From contig OX375879.1 of NCBI GenBank assembly GCA_947359465.1, positions 88,759,578 through 88,823,577 on the forward strand: a stretch of 64,000 bases of DNA. Direction: 5' to 3'. This stretch comes from Metellina segmentata (Eukaryota; Arthropoda; Arachnida; Araneae; Tetragnathidae). Below are positions 23,088 through 36,185 of this stretch, one piece after another; position 1 is the stretch's first letter; the number at the start of each line of letters is the position of its first letter. Under the pieces are notes generated by a model. It searched no databases and was not told the DNA's origin. It was given only the letters and a program-made list of their open reading frames with translations. Made by a program: the position numbers and the translations under genes.

Positions 23088-23366
23088 TTATGCGTGCCGC
23101 ACAAAGCTGAACCCTTTCCAGTTTCTGAAGGTTCGAATTTGCGGCTCAGAAATATACAGGTAGTCCGTATTCCAAAATAGGCCTGATAAGAGAAATGTAA
23201 GTAGCCCTAAGAGTTTCGCATTTGCTCCCAAATCTCTTCCCGAGATATACTTGAGAATATACAGACGCTTCCTGCTCTTCGTGACCAAGCTCTCAATATG
23301 CTTATTGCAGGTAAACTCAAGATACGAACCAAATCCCAAGTATTTGGGATTTTTTTTCAGTAGCAA
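23088..23366 (-). pseudogene. LINE RT thumb/connection segment
   Basis: The minus-strand frame reads KNPKYLGFGSYLEFTCNKHI then VTKSRKRLYILKYISGRDLG and a decayed LLSGLFWNTDYLYISEP. This corresponds to the KYLGF..D..L.W..HI and R..L..LK segments after the RT core of Jockey/I-like LINEs. It continues the element from the RT entry with at least one frameshift on either side. Confidence 0.8.
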
Positions 23367-23479
23367 TAAGATGCCCGTTAAGCCTTACCCTAGGATGGTA
23401 ATTAAACACATTTTTGTTTGTTGTGAAAAAGCTAGAATAGAACTCTTAAAGTCAAGTTTATGATTAAACAGCAAATTCA

Positions 23480-23999
23480 CTCAGATCTTCTAATGCTAAA
23501 TTCACATTCATCTTAATCTCCTCCACAATTGCTCCCGACTTCAGAAGAACAATATCGTCCGCAAAAGTTCCAACCTCACACCTCCTCAATGATCGCCAAG
23601 TATATGGAGAACAGAGTAGGGCTTAACACCGACTTTCACTCCTTGACACAGTCTAAAACCATCAGAAGGAGTATTATTATATTTAACACTTATGACTCGA
23701 TTCCCCAGGGAGTCGTGTATCCATGCCATTGCCCCGCCGTTAATCCTACCATTGTCGTGCAGTTTGATAACTAATTTATGTTTCCACACTCTGTCAAATA
23801 CACTCGACAAATCTAAAAAGGCCGTCACAGTATGATTAGTTGGCTTGATGTTTTGAGAATCTCTGACTTTCTGGCACAAGTATCGCACCTGATCGGTGGT
23901 ACCATGACCTCTCCTAAATCTGAATTGTGCCCCATCCAGCAATGATACCTTGATCATACAATGATCCATAATGATACCTTGTAGATATTCAGTTCTCAT
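23480..23999 (-). pseudogene. LINE reverse transcriptase domain, broken
   Basis: Makes cDNA at the nicked target in an intact LINE. The frame at 23586-23999 has FRFRRGHGTTDQVRYLCQKV and then VTAFLDLSSVFDRVWKHKLV, the RT block with the first catalytic Asp (F-x-D-x-S-x-x-F-D). NNTPSDGFRLCQGVKVG is a decayed form of the usual QGVPQGS block. A frame shift follows, and the catalytic block appears as VGTFADDIVLLKSG on the complement of about 23545-23585. The GVPQGS block is mutated and at least one indel separates the two catalytic blocks, so the protein is dead. Confidence 0.85.
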
Positions 24000-24000
24000 A

Positions 24001-25879
24001 TTTTAATCGTTTTCTTCAGTCATTTCTAATACTGTCCCTTAGATCTCGTTCCCCTTTAGATCAAAAGCTTCCCCGTATAATCCAATTTTTACTTGAAAAA
24101 TAAATAGTGAGCGACTTTCAGAAAAATATCCATTGGAAATGATTCTATATCAACAACTATCGAGACTTGTTTCCAGAAAAGAAAAATCAATTTTGACACA
24201 CGTTTTTGAAGTAGTATGGATTCGAAATATAGTTTAGAGTAAAAAAAAATGTCATACGACTTGTTTTCATGTTCTTTATTTTTAAAATGTATAGGCATAT
24301 TTTATTTTACTTCATCTCATGGTTTTTAGTTTATTAGTTGTTCTGGTACTTGCAGTAAGAAATTTTATCACGTACCACTTTAAGACTTGCCTCATCTTGA
24401 AAACCACTTCTAGGTTATAAAAGATAGAAATACAATTTTGAACTTCTTCAAAGCTCAATGAAAAGTGTTGGTGAAAGTTCGACTATATTACCTATGAAAA
24501 GTGTTATTCAAAGTGTCCGAACTGTAAAATGTATATTCATTTATTATTTTTGAAATATTTTAGAACAATCAAAGGGTATGCTGATAAAAGATGGAGCTTT
24601 TACATTACATGAATTCACTCAAACCTACTTCTTTCACTTAGTGCTTACCTTTCATAACTCATCTACTTCCACTTAGAACTTTTACTCAACTACTTTACTT
24701 CCATAGACTTGTACGGTAAATTGAACTTTTGATGCCTAGATATTTATCACAGCATTTTTTCGGCCCATATGTTCTTATGTGTGCATATTTATTGAGTGAA
24801 ATTCCGATAAAAGTTTTCTTTAGAGTTAGCATTTCTAATACAGCTAACACTACAAATGAGAACTATTGATTTTTCCTCTATTATGGTACTTGGTTTATCT
24901 TGATGTAGATTCCACTTAAATTTTGTTAAGAGTCATTACTTTGATACGTTATTTCGAGGAAAGCATAAAATTGAGACTTATTAATTCTAAATATTAGACA
25001 TTAAAACTTCTTAATGCTGAATACAAAGCTTATTAAAACTTCTTAATCCAAAATATTATACTTATTAAAACTTCTTAATACTACTGTTCTGTGTTCTTAA
25101 CACAGACAACTGTTCTGTGTTCATAAAAATCGCTGTACGTAACGCACAGATCTTGAATAAGGACTATAGCTACCAGAAAAAAAGGAAAATAAACAGGAAA
25201 GCAAATAAAAGTATTCGATAAATAAAATTATTCCTTCGTTATAAATACATTTTCACACGAATGTTTTTCACTATATCTTCATTTAAATATCGCATCCCCT
25301 AGTTGCAAAGTAAATAAGGTCGTTTTCCGTCAGAAAAATTTCAAAGGTTTTGAAACCATATGAAAACAGAATGCAAGACTAATTTTTGTCCTAGATTTCT
25401 ACGATTTAAAGTTCGACAATTTTGCAACAGACTGACTTTTTCAAAACAAGAGCATTTATGAGGTTGTGTCAATAATTATTTACAATGCAGTTGCATTAGT
25501 ATTTATATTGGCAACCTTGTCGTTTTCGCACCCATCTCTAGACGCGGCTTCTGTCCTATATATTTATGGCCAGGATTGATGCAGCTAGATCAATTTCATT
25601 TTCACTGCCATGACGTTAACCGTGACTCTATTTGCACTAGAAAAGAGCAGCAGCTGATGATTCGCTTTTGTGGTTTGTAGGTGTATAAGACACCTAAATA
25701 ATTAATCGAAAACTTTCAGAAAATACGAGAACACTGTTTTGTCGCTACAGAGTATTTACGAATGGATTAAAAGGCAAAAAAAAATAGTTTCTCAAGTTTG
25801 GCACATAAAGCAGACGGGTGACTGTTCACTGCCACAAATGACAACATCGATTTATAGGGTTCGAAAATTGTTCTGTTAC
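24001..25879. other. No gene seen; small 32-bp repeat
   Basis: AT-rich. ATTAAAACTTCTTAAT occurs three times at about 32-bp spacing (25001-25080), followed by two copies of CTGTTCTGTGTTC (about 25085 and 25110) around a short inverted AACACAGA. No coding signal. Confidence 0.5.
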
Positions 25880-27378
25880 ACAATGAGTGATTACACTGCT
25901 CTGCATGAAAATCAGCCCCGACGCCATTCCTACTAAGTCTTATGTAAAATGATCTCCTGATAATAGGACCCCCGTTTTCCCCCATCACCCAACGTTTTCT
26001 GGGGACATACCCCCTTATGTGTATCACATTTATGGACATAAATTTGATTTGGAGTGAGGAAAAGGATTATTTTAACCATTAAATTTCTTCTGAGGGACTA
26101 GAGAGGTGAAACCCTCTAAAACATGAACATTTGTAGCAATGAGGGAGATTGGGGATAGGAGGGGTTTCGCCTTAAATTATAAAAAAAAATCATTAAAAAT
26201 AATTGTTTTTTCTGGGGTTTTCGCAATTTTTTCATCGATCAGGACAAGGATTGGGATCCAAAGTTTTGCTGCTATACTTGTTACAGTAGCTTGACCAAAT
26301 GGCTCAAAGGTACTCGTAAATCAATGCCATTTGCTGTGCCAATGGTTTGGCGCGAACCTCGCTGTCATCTCACAGATTGTTACTTTTGTAAGACTTCCTC
26401 AGTTTGAAGCCCAATCCTCGTCCTGATCGCCAACTTGGCGATCCAAGTAAAATTGATGTGCAGGTTTAAGAAGCGGAGAACGGGGTTTTCATTGTGCTTT
26501 TAAAGTCAATTCACCGCAAACATAGCAGAAGTTATCGGGATGATTTTTACACTCGCGTGGCATAATTAAACAGTAAATCAATGCTCGGTATTAATCATAA
26601 CTTACACTCACGTAATGTAATTCACTTTCAAAAAGCCGGAGCAAAAAAATTTGGACCGTTTTACACAGTCTAAACAACTTGGAAACACAGAATCCTCACC
26701 TAGAATACCGAAAAGTTTACTCTACGATCGCGGAAGATGTAATGAGGGAAGATAACAATTACAGTTCACAATTATAGTGATAAAATCAAAGCAAGTTTAA
26801 GACTGTCAAAGCATAAAAATTTCTGCGCAAACCACGAAGCTCGCGAGTTATTGAGAGTATCACCGTCGTAGAGTGATTCTTCTAAACTTTCTTGCGAGGG
26901 ATTCGGGTCCTCTCCCCCGCCCCCTCACCAGTTTTTAGCCAAAATTGTTTCTATTTATTTTTATTAGTTGGTAGTGTTTGGGGAAGGAAAAGGGGGGCTA
27001 CAAGCTGGAATAAGTAGGAAATAAATAAAAAAAATTCCAAAAAAAAAGCCCAGAAAAAACGGTCATTTTTATTTATTTATTTTACAATTTAAGGGAACAA
27101 ATCTCTCTTCTTGCTACAAATGTTCATGTTTTAGAGCTTTTCACCACTCAAGTCCATCAGAAGAAATTTAATGTTTAAAATAATCCTTTTCCCCACTCAA
27201 AATCAAATTTTTGTCCATAATATTATATCGAAAAGTGATAAACATAGGGGGTTACGTCCACGGAAAACGGTGGTTAAGGGGTCATATTCGAATTCAGGAG
27301 GTCATTCTATATAAGAATCAGCAGGAAAGGTGTCAGGGCTCGAAAAAAATAGTTTTTTGCAGAGCAGTGTTATTATTG
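25880..27378. repeat. Long inverted repeat, arms about 340 bp, 830-bp spacer
   Basis: The left arm (25880-26215), reverse-complemented, matches the right arm (27042-27378) over its whole length with many substitutions and small indels. Shared phrases include CCAGAAAAAAC, ACAAATGTTCATGTTTTAGA, AAGAAATTTAATG, AAAATAATCCTTTTCC and GCAGAGCAGTGT. The spacer holds a second inverted pair, GATCAGGACAAGGATTGGG at 26237-26255 against 26410-26428. No coding region or terminal target duplication was found. It may be a foldback element or two opposite copies of one element. Open frames in the arms (25767-26039 minus, 27211-27393 plus) are mirror images of each other, not genes. Confidence 0.8.
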
Positions 27379-28780
27379 ATAAAGGGAAACTAACCATTTA
27401 ATCTTTAGACAACGGCCGGTACAGCAGTTCTACCTTGATCGCGCCAAGAAAGAATTTAGACTGTGGCCGATACAGCAGTTGTTCTTTGTAAGTTACAAGA
27501 ATCGTGCTAGTTATATTTATAGACGTATTCAAGAAGTTAAGCAGGCTCACGTCATACGCTTTTTGAATGTTATAGCATTACTTTAACCCCACAACACGCA
27601 CGGGAGCTAACCACAACAATTGGTTAAAAGAATCCCAGGAAAGATTCTATCGGGAAAGAAAGTTAAAAATGGCAAGTAGTCATGCAACGAATACTGCAGA
27701 TTGCAGAACCCATATATGCGTGTGAACTCCTCATGGATTTTATTAATCACCACGGACCAAGAGCTTAACTTATAGAAGAGCATTCGTGGCTCTGCTCTTC
27801 GAAACCACTTGGGGGGGGGGCATTAAAAAGCTTGTGTAAGAGGGAATAAGTGTTTTGAAACGAGAAGGGACAACCTTTAAATTCTATGTTTGTATAAACT
27901 GTCTATTTTTATTGAAATAGCGTTTATGGCTACCTTGTATATAATAGCTCAATTAACTCTCCCTCGTAGAATCACAAGAAATTGACTTTCACGAGTTGAC
28001 GAACTCTTGCATCGAAGGATCTTCTCTTACCAAACACAACAAATCATGAGATACTTAGAACAGGGTATCAGTTTGCGATCCTTTCGAAACAACGATCCTT
28101 CCCTCTACGATCAGCAACCCATTCCCTTAATCTCCAACTGAATAAATGGACGCTTCCAACTTTAAGAAAGTGTTGATAAGCTTTAAATTCAAGACGCAGA
28201 AACCCGATATGAACGAACCGAATTACAAACGAGATAGGTATCAAGGAGAGTTTGCAGATAAAACCTCTTTCACTGTCGGTCCTTCCCCATCAACACTCGT
28301 GAATTTAAGCATACTGTAGGTGTGTAACTTAGCCCTCCAAAGAGACATTTGCATTTCTATCTGCTGTATGATCGCGTTTCCGAGTCGGAAAACCACATTA
28401 TTTGCATAGTTAAGATGCGGGCGGAAAATGGCGTAGATCAATGAAACGGAAGGAATACCTCAACGGACGGGAACGGATGAGAGGCTGGCGAATATTCGAT
28501 TGAAGTTGACAAGGGTGGAGGGAACTGTTGTAAATGGCGCTGGTGGCTTAAGAGTCGCGAAGGAAGTGAATGCCGTCTTAAAGACTGGTAGAGATTGTCT
28601 GAATTTAAGAGGTTTGAATCGTTGCAATAACTGAACGAATCAATGAAGAATATTTATAGAGAAATTCTATCTTATGAATCAAATGTCAGGAATTTTTACC
28701 ATTATCGATTTTACTAGTATTTATGTATAATCTACTGGATTTGTGAAGGGTTGCATCACTTATTAAGAAAATTGAAGACC
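27379..28780. other. No recognisable feature
   Basis: A short direct repeat GGCCGGTACAGCAGTT / GGCCGATACAGCAGTT (27414 and 27463) and a G10 run near 27811-27820. The 28.2-28.6 kb part has raised GC content but no recognisable product. Confidence 0.45.
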
Positions 28781-29205
28781 TTTGTGGAAGATTATTATTA
28801 TTAAAGAAAAGAGACTATTGAAGATTATTATTACTAAAGAAGAGAGACTCTAAGGAATATTATTATTATTACAGAATACTCTATGGAAGATTATTATTAT
28901 TAAAGAAGACTGTATGGAAGATTGTTATTATTAAAGAACACTCTATGGAAGATAATTATTATTAAAGAAAAGACTGTGTAAGATAATTATTATTAAAGAA
29001 GACTCTATGGAAGATAATTATTATTAAAGAAAAGACTGTGGAAGATAATTATTATTAAAGAAAAGACTGTGGAAGATAATTATTATTAAAGAAGACTCTA
29101 TGGAAGATAATTATTATTAAAGAAAAGACTGTGGAAGATAATTATTATTAAAGAAAAGACTGTGGAAGATAATTATTATTAAAGAAGACTCTATGGAAGA
29201 AATTG
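28781..29205. repeat. 31-bp minisatellite with 93-bp higher-order unit
   Basis: GAAGATAATTATTATTAAAG recurs exactly every 31 bp (28949, 28980, 29011, 29042, 29073, 29104, 29135, 29166, counted at AAGATAAT). Left of about 28945 the copies are older and vary in length. Units with GAAGACTCTATGG alternate with two GAAAAGACTGTGG units, so the array repeats as a three-unit, 93-bp block. Confidence 0.92.
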
Positions 29206-30387
29206 CTGTTGCCATATCGTATGCTAACTTAAGAATACCAGAAAATAATGAAAGGTTTGAGCGACCAAAAGTAAGTTTCGGAGCTTTATAAATTATTGAC
29301 TTGAGGCAAGTTCAAAAAAAGATTTTAACGGCGCTTCGTTGCATTGGAATTTTAATAGTACTGTTTGTTGGCAAATTTAAGCTCGTTTTTTGTACCTTGG
29401 GGCATGTAAAGTTACGCAGAAGCATCTGAAGGTTCTTATTAAATAATGCAAATATCTTTTGGAATACTGATTTATCACAATAATATATAAACCACAGGAC
29501 AAGGACGATAAAAGAGCCATACTGATAGATATATAAAAAGTAAATACTGTGTTCAGCTAAAATATACTACATAACAAGTCATTGAAACTACAGATGGCAT
29601 CAACAAAATTTGCTGTCAATGCATCAAACCCTTCATTTACACACTTCCAGGTATATCACGCTAATGCAGTAAGACCTTGAATGTCCGACTGGATTGACGT
29701 GGATTGAGGCGGATATTTGATTGAAGTTACGTGGATTGACTTCGGATAACCAGGAACTCGGAAGATATGGATGTAGTAATCAAAAAGCCAATACGAAATA
29801 CAAATAGGTACTGTATTGCATGTTACTACTACTGACATTGGAAGATTCATTAAGCTAGGATAAGAATTTATACTCGTATTTGTATCATAGTAGAATATAT
29901 ATTATATATATTGTGATAATGTTTTAATAATTATCTGAAATTTTTGAAAAAAAGTTCTCTAAGACCTTCTTTTTCTCATCTCTTTGAAAAAAGTCGCGAG
30001 GACACTCATGCTCGAAAATGAATTAAAAGCTTTATAAAATTAGTAGCAGAAATACCCGGCTTTGCTCGGGTTGAATTAATAATACGTTGATTGAAAAGTC
30101 ATTATTAATTATTTTTCATAAAAGAATGTTATCATCATTTAAGTGTACGGGGAAAAAATTTAATATCCATTTTAACTTCTCCATCGCTTCTACAATTTAC
30201 TTCGGACTCAAAAATACATATACATGATGCATCCATCCATATAATCCATTTCATATTCGTCGCACTTCTGCTGAAAGTTTTTTATCTAATGTGACTACTA
30301 CAGAAGTTGATTTTGAGTTTTCGAGTGATTATAAATATTTCCGTACATTCATTTTCAGTAAAAATAGCGAATTTTTATCGGATAGTC
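29206..30387. other. No recognisable gene
   Basis: AT-rich. A hairpin-forming CCCGGCTTTGCTCGGG lies at 30055-30070 and resembles a decayed Helitron 3' hairpin, but no other Helitron feature is present. Confidence 0.45.
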
Positions 30388-30525
30388 TTGCACATCTGAC
30401 CGTGGTTCAAAATTACGTGGTGGCGTCCTCGCTTGTTTCCCTTTAAATTTCATTCAGTACCGTTTTGCCAACAGCCCGTTGTGTTACTCCCAGTGATATA
30501 TTAATTAAATACCTACCTACAAGAT
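30388..30525 (+). mobile_element. SINE family A, 3' fragment
   Basis: Plus-strand copy of the 3' module: CATCTGACCGTGGTTCAAAA, TTACGTGGTGGCGTCCTCG, then CAGCCCGTTGTGTTACTCCC and a TACCTACCTAC tail at the right end. Head and first half are missing. Confidence 0.82.
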
Positions 30526-33169
30526 TTTATTTCAATTAATAGATTTTTCACTCACTGGTTCTGACACTACTATGCGATACCTTGTGGAATTATTTTTAAA
30601 AGATCCAGAGTATATCGATTGGAAGTCAAATTCCCTTATATCTAAAAGAAAATAGATATCATATGCTTGGCTATTCGGATTTACTTTACGTCTGCTGTGG
30701 AAAAGGACTTCTATAGATGAAAAACTAGTGTTTGAGGTTTTCTGGAGCAAGGATCATATTTGGCCATGATGCGCTGGACTCAATGGCAAGTAATGGGCAC
30801 AAGACATACAAAATAAAATAATTGTCACGCATATTCGCATATTTACTAACACGGAAGAGAGAAACACTTCCAGGGAGGAATGCACCGGGCAGGAATAAAA
30901 CATGCGACGCCTACAACTTGAAGGTTTCAAGTATAGAGGACATACCCAAAGAACCATGACGGACCACTTCGATAAGGGATATAAAATTCCAAGAACTATT
31001 GACGTTACGAAAGCAAGATTTATAAATGAAATTGGAGGAATACTGCAACAATTTCATCTTTTTAGCAGACATCCAATTTCATCTTTTAAGTACAAAAAAT
31101 ATTTGATTGATTAAAATAATTTCTCCTCAGTGTATTTAATTAAATCCGACTAAGCAGGATCTACTTTGATTTTTAAATTTGCTTTTTCAAGCGAAAAACT
31201 AAATCTAATTTTAAGGTGAGAGAATTAATAAATGCTCGCAGTTTAATTAAATCTGTCTATTTTAATAAAAATACAAAGAAATTACTGCTTAAAAAATGAC
31301 GTGCTACATAACAATTTTATTAAAGTGTGTTCTATTTGTTTATGTAATTATTTTTACGGCTTCGTTTATTAAAGAAGCACGGGCTTATATGCTCAATCAA
31401 TCCTTTTTATAACTATAATTTTTTATCAAGCGGATAATAACTTCTATGAAAATATCCTTTTGAAAATTGAATCAATTTTTCTCGATCCTTAATTACAACA
31501 GCAAAGTGTACGAATTTATAATGGAGCATTGCTTTAGCATAAAATTGAAGAAAGAATAATCTTAAAATTCATTGTTCAGAAATCAGGTGAAAGAGTTCAA
31601 GGTTGTTTAAAAAGGATTTCATGATGGATTTAATTTACACTTATATGTACTGCTTCACTAGAATTTAGCTGATGAGACTGAATTCGATAGATAATTCTAC
31701 TTGATGACAGATTGCCAGCTACGTGAAACCATGAGAACTGTAAAGTTATATTAAGATCATGGTTAGGTTTATGTAGGCGTGGTTATGCAATGTATTTTTG
31801 CGACTATTTCAATACCATGTGTTGTCTACCACCTTCTTATGAGTGCACGTTGGCTCCCCTTGTTGTTTTCGAATAACTTTTAAATAAAACTTTTTAGTTG
31901 CGTTTCTTACATATTGTGTATTCAACTAACTACAAGCAATGGCTTTTGGTCGTGCTACAGATTCGGATGCTTTCCAACCACGTCAATTTATAAACTTCAT
32001 TTCGATATTCTAAACAAACAGGACAATCATTAATGGGATCATAAAATAGAATGTTAATTCATGAAGAATCTAATCATTCCAGTTTAGCAACTATTTAGTT
32101 TGCAATTTGTGTGGTTACAAATGCAAATGTGATTATCGTCAACCTTGAATGATATTGTGCACTGATGCAACATGTATTTCTGTTTGAAATTGACCAACAA
32201 ATGGTTTACATCGCATGTGATTTCAAAAAGATGAAGAAGCATGTTATTTGTGAATATAAGAATAAATAATAATTTTAAAAAATTGATAAAAAAATGTTTC
32301 ATTTGAATTCCAAAACAACTTTCAAGTGTGACATTTTTTAAATATTCTTTTCACTCAATTAATGAAAAAGAACATGCCGCTTCGTGTTATTGAAACCAAA
32401 TTAGGTGCAATCCCTTTGTTCATCGGTTTCAGACTGAAAGAAATTTTCAACATGTTAATATCATTCGTAACTGACAATAGCCGCATTGTCCAACAAAAAT
32501 GTCCAATAATTCCTCCACTTCAAATTGTAGACTAAATAGTTGCTTTACGGGAATAATGAGCTCGTTCGTGAATCAACCTTCTATTTTCTGATCCCAATAA
32601 CTATTTCCTGTCTGTTACTGATGTCTAAATGACCCATGACGAAATTTATAAAATCACGTGGTCGAAAACCCATTTTAAAGTTATTCTTTACAGACATAAT
32701 AGTGCCCCTCATAAAAATTACCTGTAATAAAACACTTCTAAAGACGTAATTTTACAATCGTCTGCGGAACTTAATGTTCAATCTTGATGTTCTAATTCAT
32801 GATTACTGAGTTTTTGTTTAATCTGTGGAGTTCCATAAAGATGGATAAATTTTGCGGTTTGAAAGGAAGGGGAATGTCAATAACGTAACATTGATTTGAT
32901 GCCATCTTACGGGATTTTAAGGGTGTAATACGAACAGAAAAGAATAACGGGAACCTCCTAGATGTAGTTCTACGGAAAACAACTTTCTTTTCACTGTAAC
33001 ATTCTAAAAAAAAAATAATGTTCCAAACTTTAACTTGAGTTTGTTTTATTTTACCTTATCCAATTTAACGGTACAGTAACTTTGAAACATTGTTTTCATT
33101 TCATTTCTATTCCTTATACTTGTGTCCCTCACATACACTTCCTCTCTACGTGAACACGGGCTTCAAGAA
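30526..33169. other. No recognisable feature
   Basis: Short frames only, for example 30532-30750 on the minus strand (72 codons, no domain seen). The rest is AT-rich, without repeats shared with this window. Confidence 0.45.
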
Positions 33170-33189
33170 CCACCCTGGTGATCTTTGCC

Positions 33190-33850
33190 CATGAGATTCA
33201 CTGTCTGGTAAATATTGGGGTCGTGACCCCAGGATGCCCAAGCAATATTTTTCTACTTTCCTCTCTCCATTCTTTCTGTTCACAACTACGTGGTATTGTG
33301 AGTCGTGTTTGGCGCAGCTTGGCCAAATATGAATCTCACACCATTAAACGTAAAATCAACCAAGCAAACCTACATTATATGGACAAAAAAAATTTGGACA
33401 CCATAAAAATTCGGAGGAGGATCCATATTAGTGTGGGGTTGTTTTTCTTGGTTAGGACTCGGTCCATTTCTGTACCAGGTACCATGAACGCTGACGTGTA
33501 CCTTTACGTCCTGAATAATTCGGCTTTGTCTACACTAAGGCAATACTACGACAATGATGGTTGTTTCTTACAACAAGATCAAGCTCCATGTTATAATACA
33601 AAACGTGTGCAGCACTGGTTTCCTGAAAATGAGGTAAATTTGCTTGAATGGCCTGCTTAGAGCCCCGATCTCAATCCGATCGAGGACTTGTGGAAACAAA
33701 CTGGAGAGGCGAGTACGACACCACCACGCATATATTCTCATAACTTTGTAATAGGCATGGCGAGCTATTCTTGTCCAGTCTTACAGAGAACTTGTGGAAG
33801 AAGCTGTAATACAATCTAAAGAAGGGCCTACCCGTTACTAAATATCTGCT
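33190..33850 (+). pseudogene. Tc1-like transposase fragment (DD34E type)
   Basis: The C-terminal half of a classical Tc1 transposase. Blocks in order are a diverged start around 33235-33310, SLAKYESHTIKRK, a decayed V-W-G-C-F block, VPGTMNADVYLYVLNNS, then FLQQDQAPCYNTKRVQHWF with the second catalytic Asp (33577-33579). LLEWPA is followed by TAG (33658-33660), where CAG is expected, and then SPDLNPIED with the Glu (33682-33684). The D-to-E spacing is 34 residues. An extra A at about 33702 shifts the frame after LWKQ. Frameshifts also lie near 33400-33480. It differs from the Tc1 at 13.5 kb in spacing and sequence, so it is a separate lineage. No terminal repeats were found. Confidence 0.88.
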
Positions 33851-33902
33851 CTAGCTGCTAGCTGTATCATTCGAGTTTATTCGTTTAACACTGTTATATA
33901 TC

Positions 33903-34117
33903 TTAACCCTCTAAGTGATTTAGACGAGATACCTCATCCAAGATCCGACCAATTTTGCTAATGGCGAGCTTTATTTTCATCAAGATAATGCGGAATTTTT
34001 TTTATGGTGCCGTGATCAAAATCTACTAATTTTTATTAAAATTGACGAGGTATCATATCAATCAAGATGTGGTCAGTTTTGCTAATGATAGATGTCTTGT
34101 CATCACAGGAGGGTTAA
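33903..34117. mobile_element. TTAA-flanked MITE family, best preserved copy
   Basis: Reads TTAACCCTCT at the left and GGAGGGTTAA at the right: a TTAA duplication plus inverted CCCTC ends, the hallmark of piggyBac-type elements. Inside are GACGAGATACCTCATCC, a GATCCGACCAATTTTGCTAATG segment split by a spacer, and a mirror-image block GACGAGGTATC with GTGGTCAGTTTTGCTAATG. It is 215 bp with no coding capacity. It lies just downstream of the Tc1 remnant. Confidence 0.85.
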
Positions 34118-35749
34118 AGCTGTTGGTCAATCATATAGTCAGTTTTCGCTGAACAGGTCAAATTATAATAACGTATGTTCAGAAACTAAAATTTAAACGC
34201 TGTCTTGCACTTAAAGTAGTCTGTATTGTATTTGATGTTGTTTTGTCAAACATAGCCTTTATGAACTTCAATCCAAACAACCCTATCTGCTGAATTTATA
34301 AACAGTACAATGCTTTTAATTAAAAATAAAGCCCCTTGTATTCTTTTTCAGTTCCTTGTTGAATTTTTTTATAATTGATCTATAAGCCTAAAGTAAACAT
34401 TTATAATGCTTATTCAATTCAATTTGTTGACAATTTTGTTACAGCGAGTATATCTATCTCATTCAACAAATATTAATGACTCGTGAAACTCTAATATCCA
34501 CCCCCAACTCTGGATTTGATACCATACTTATAACAACCTTAAATTTAAGAAGCGGATTTTCTTTCAAAAATATCACTCACAAACAACAACTGTCCTGGAA
34601 ACAATGTTCTTTTGTGGAACGTTCCGGAGAGCCATTATTCTTCCACGAAATTGATGCCACACTGAACCCAGAACACAACGTCTCTTTTTCAATAGGCAGC
34701 CCAAGAATCTCCCATTGAAAATAATAAACTGACTTCGTGCCTGCTCCTCGAGAAACAGAAAGTTACCTTCCTTGCGAGAGCTTGTTATTTCCAATAATCA
34801 ATTGTCTTCTTCGTGCACCACACAGAATCACACAGCTCACAAAGAACACCTTGAAGCATAAAACTTACATCTCACTGGGCATAATGTTGATTTTCAATTG
34901 CGGAAAAAAATACTTTACGTTCAGTCTTTTCCTTCTAATTAGAGCCCTAGAAAATATACCAACAATTAATTCCCACAAATGAATAAGTGAACCTCATGTT
35001 GTCTCAGCGTCAAAGATTAAAAATACTTTCGGAATGTTTAATTAATTAAAATAACGTTCGGCTTTAGGAGCGGACCCAGAAATTCATTGTGCGTTTTAAC
35101 AAATGAATAAGAATTTTTAAAATTTTTTTTCTCTTCAGCATCCATCTCTCCTTTAAAATGTCAAGGGCGTATTATATTTTGACTTTCAGCTTTGCATGAT
35201 AAATTTCATTATTGAAGAAATTTACTAAGTATTTTCTGAAAGCTTCTTAACGAAAGATAATTAAGGTAAGGAAAAGAAGAGGATTTCTGCTGGTTAGTTA
35301 AGAAAATAAATATTTGATTTTGTTTGAATAGTGTGGCAGGCTGTACTCTTGTTTCAAAGAAAGCATTAGGCTTTGGGTGTTCCATGTTTGGGAAGATGTA
35401 ATGTGTGTAGGACTGGACGTTTAGAGTGTCCGAAGGAATCGTATGTTGCAGTAACGAAATTTAATAATGAAAAGGTTTGGTAAGTATCTTAGGGTAGAAA
35501 TTGGTGGCAAAGTTCTAGAATTTCTAGCACTTTGACACAAAATACGCTAACAGAAACCGATATTCAATATTTTACCATGAGCAGTGTTTAATTGAGCATA
35601 AACAATGGTTTTCAATCGCACAAACACGTTGAACAGTTCATTAATCAACCTGTTGGTTCTAAAACTGCCCTGCAATGGTCATATTGATGCAAACACCTGT
35701 TTTGAAACGTCACCAGTTGTAGTAAATGGACGATTTGATTTTAAAATTT
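34118..35749. other. No recognisable feature
   Basis: Opposed frames at 34476-34718 and 34573-34794 overlap in one GC-richer stretch. Neither has a domain I can name. Otherwise AT-rich. Confidence 0.45.
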
Positions 35750-35930
35750 GTCTTCATTCCCCTTGGAATAATAGGATTGATGAGATATCTCATAATCGTA
35801 TTATTCCAAGCACTTTGATAATTGATTGAGATTTCTCATTTTGATAATGATATATCTCTTATTAGCAAAACTAAAATGAGATGCATCGTAGAAATATTTT
35901 AATGGTTAAGTTCAATTTGTGTTAAACATT
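35750..35930. mobile_element. TTAA MITE family, diverged copy
   Basis: Contains GATGAGATATCTCATAATCG, TTGAGATTTCTCATTTTGATA and TTAGCAAAACTAAAATGAGATG, all recognisable variants of the family core. Termini are not preserved, so boundaries are approximate. Confidence 0.5.
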
Positions 35931-36185
35931 TAATCAAACTTAGCCTATTTTCCGTATAAATATATACATACCGCGTATGTGCCTTAAGACAGCCTTACAA
36001 GACCAATACACATCGTTGCAAGTTTCTACCCGGATTTCTTTGAGATAGTTTTAGTACAATTTAGGTTGCAATGTTCTGAGATATTCCTGGAAATTAAGGG
36101 AATGTGTCAGCGTCATCTTTGGTAAAATGGAATTGATGTATAATTTACAAACGCGAGACACAATGGGGGGAATTACGATAAAACC

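Larger units (their letters stand above)
21960..23999 (-). mobile_element. LINE (I/Jockey-like), 5'-truncated, multiple frameshifts
   Basis: Reading from right to left, the order is reverse transcriptase, connection region, RNase H and a 3' tail. The 5' end (ORF1, endonuclease and start of RT) is missing: the homology begins at about 23999. That is typical of incomplete target-primed reverse transcription. The presence of RNase H downstream of RT points to the I-like group; the clade is not certain. The 3' boundary (about 21960) is estimated, since no clear poly-A or repeat tail is seen. Confidence 0.85.

Noticed and set aside
28781..29205. Direct repeats considered as a CRISPR array
   Set aside because: Units abut without unique spacers; the other arrays here are likewise plain tandem repeats, in a eukaryotic genome.
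30055..30070. CCCGGCTTTGCTCGGG hairpin as a Helitron end
   Set aside because: No CTRR end, no AT junction and no 5' terminus nearby.
30532..30750. 72-codon minus-strand frame with a possible GTGAGT donor
   Set aside because: No acceptor, domain or partner exon; probably chance in AT-rich DNA.
34476..34794. Opposed frames of 80 and 73 codons
   Set aside because: Neither shows a motif; a Tc1 origin was considered, but no catalytic block could be identified.
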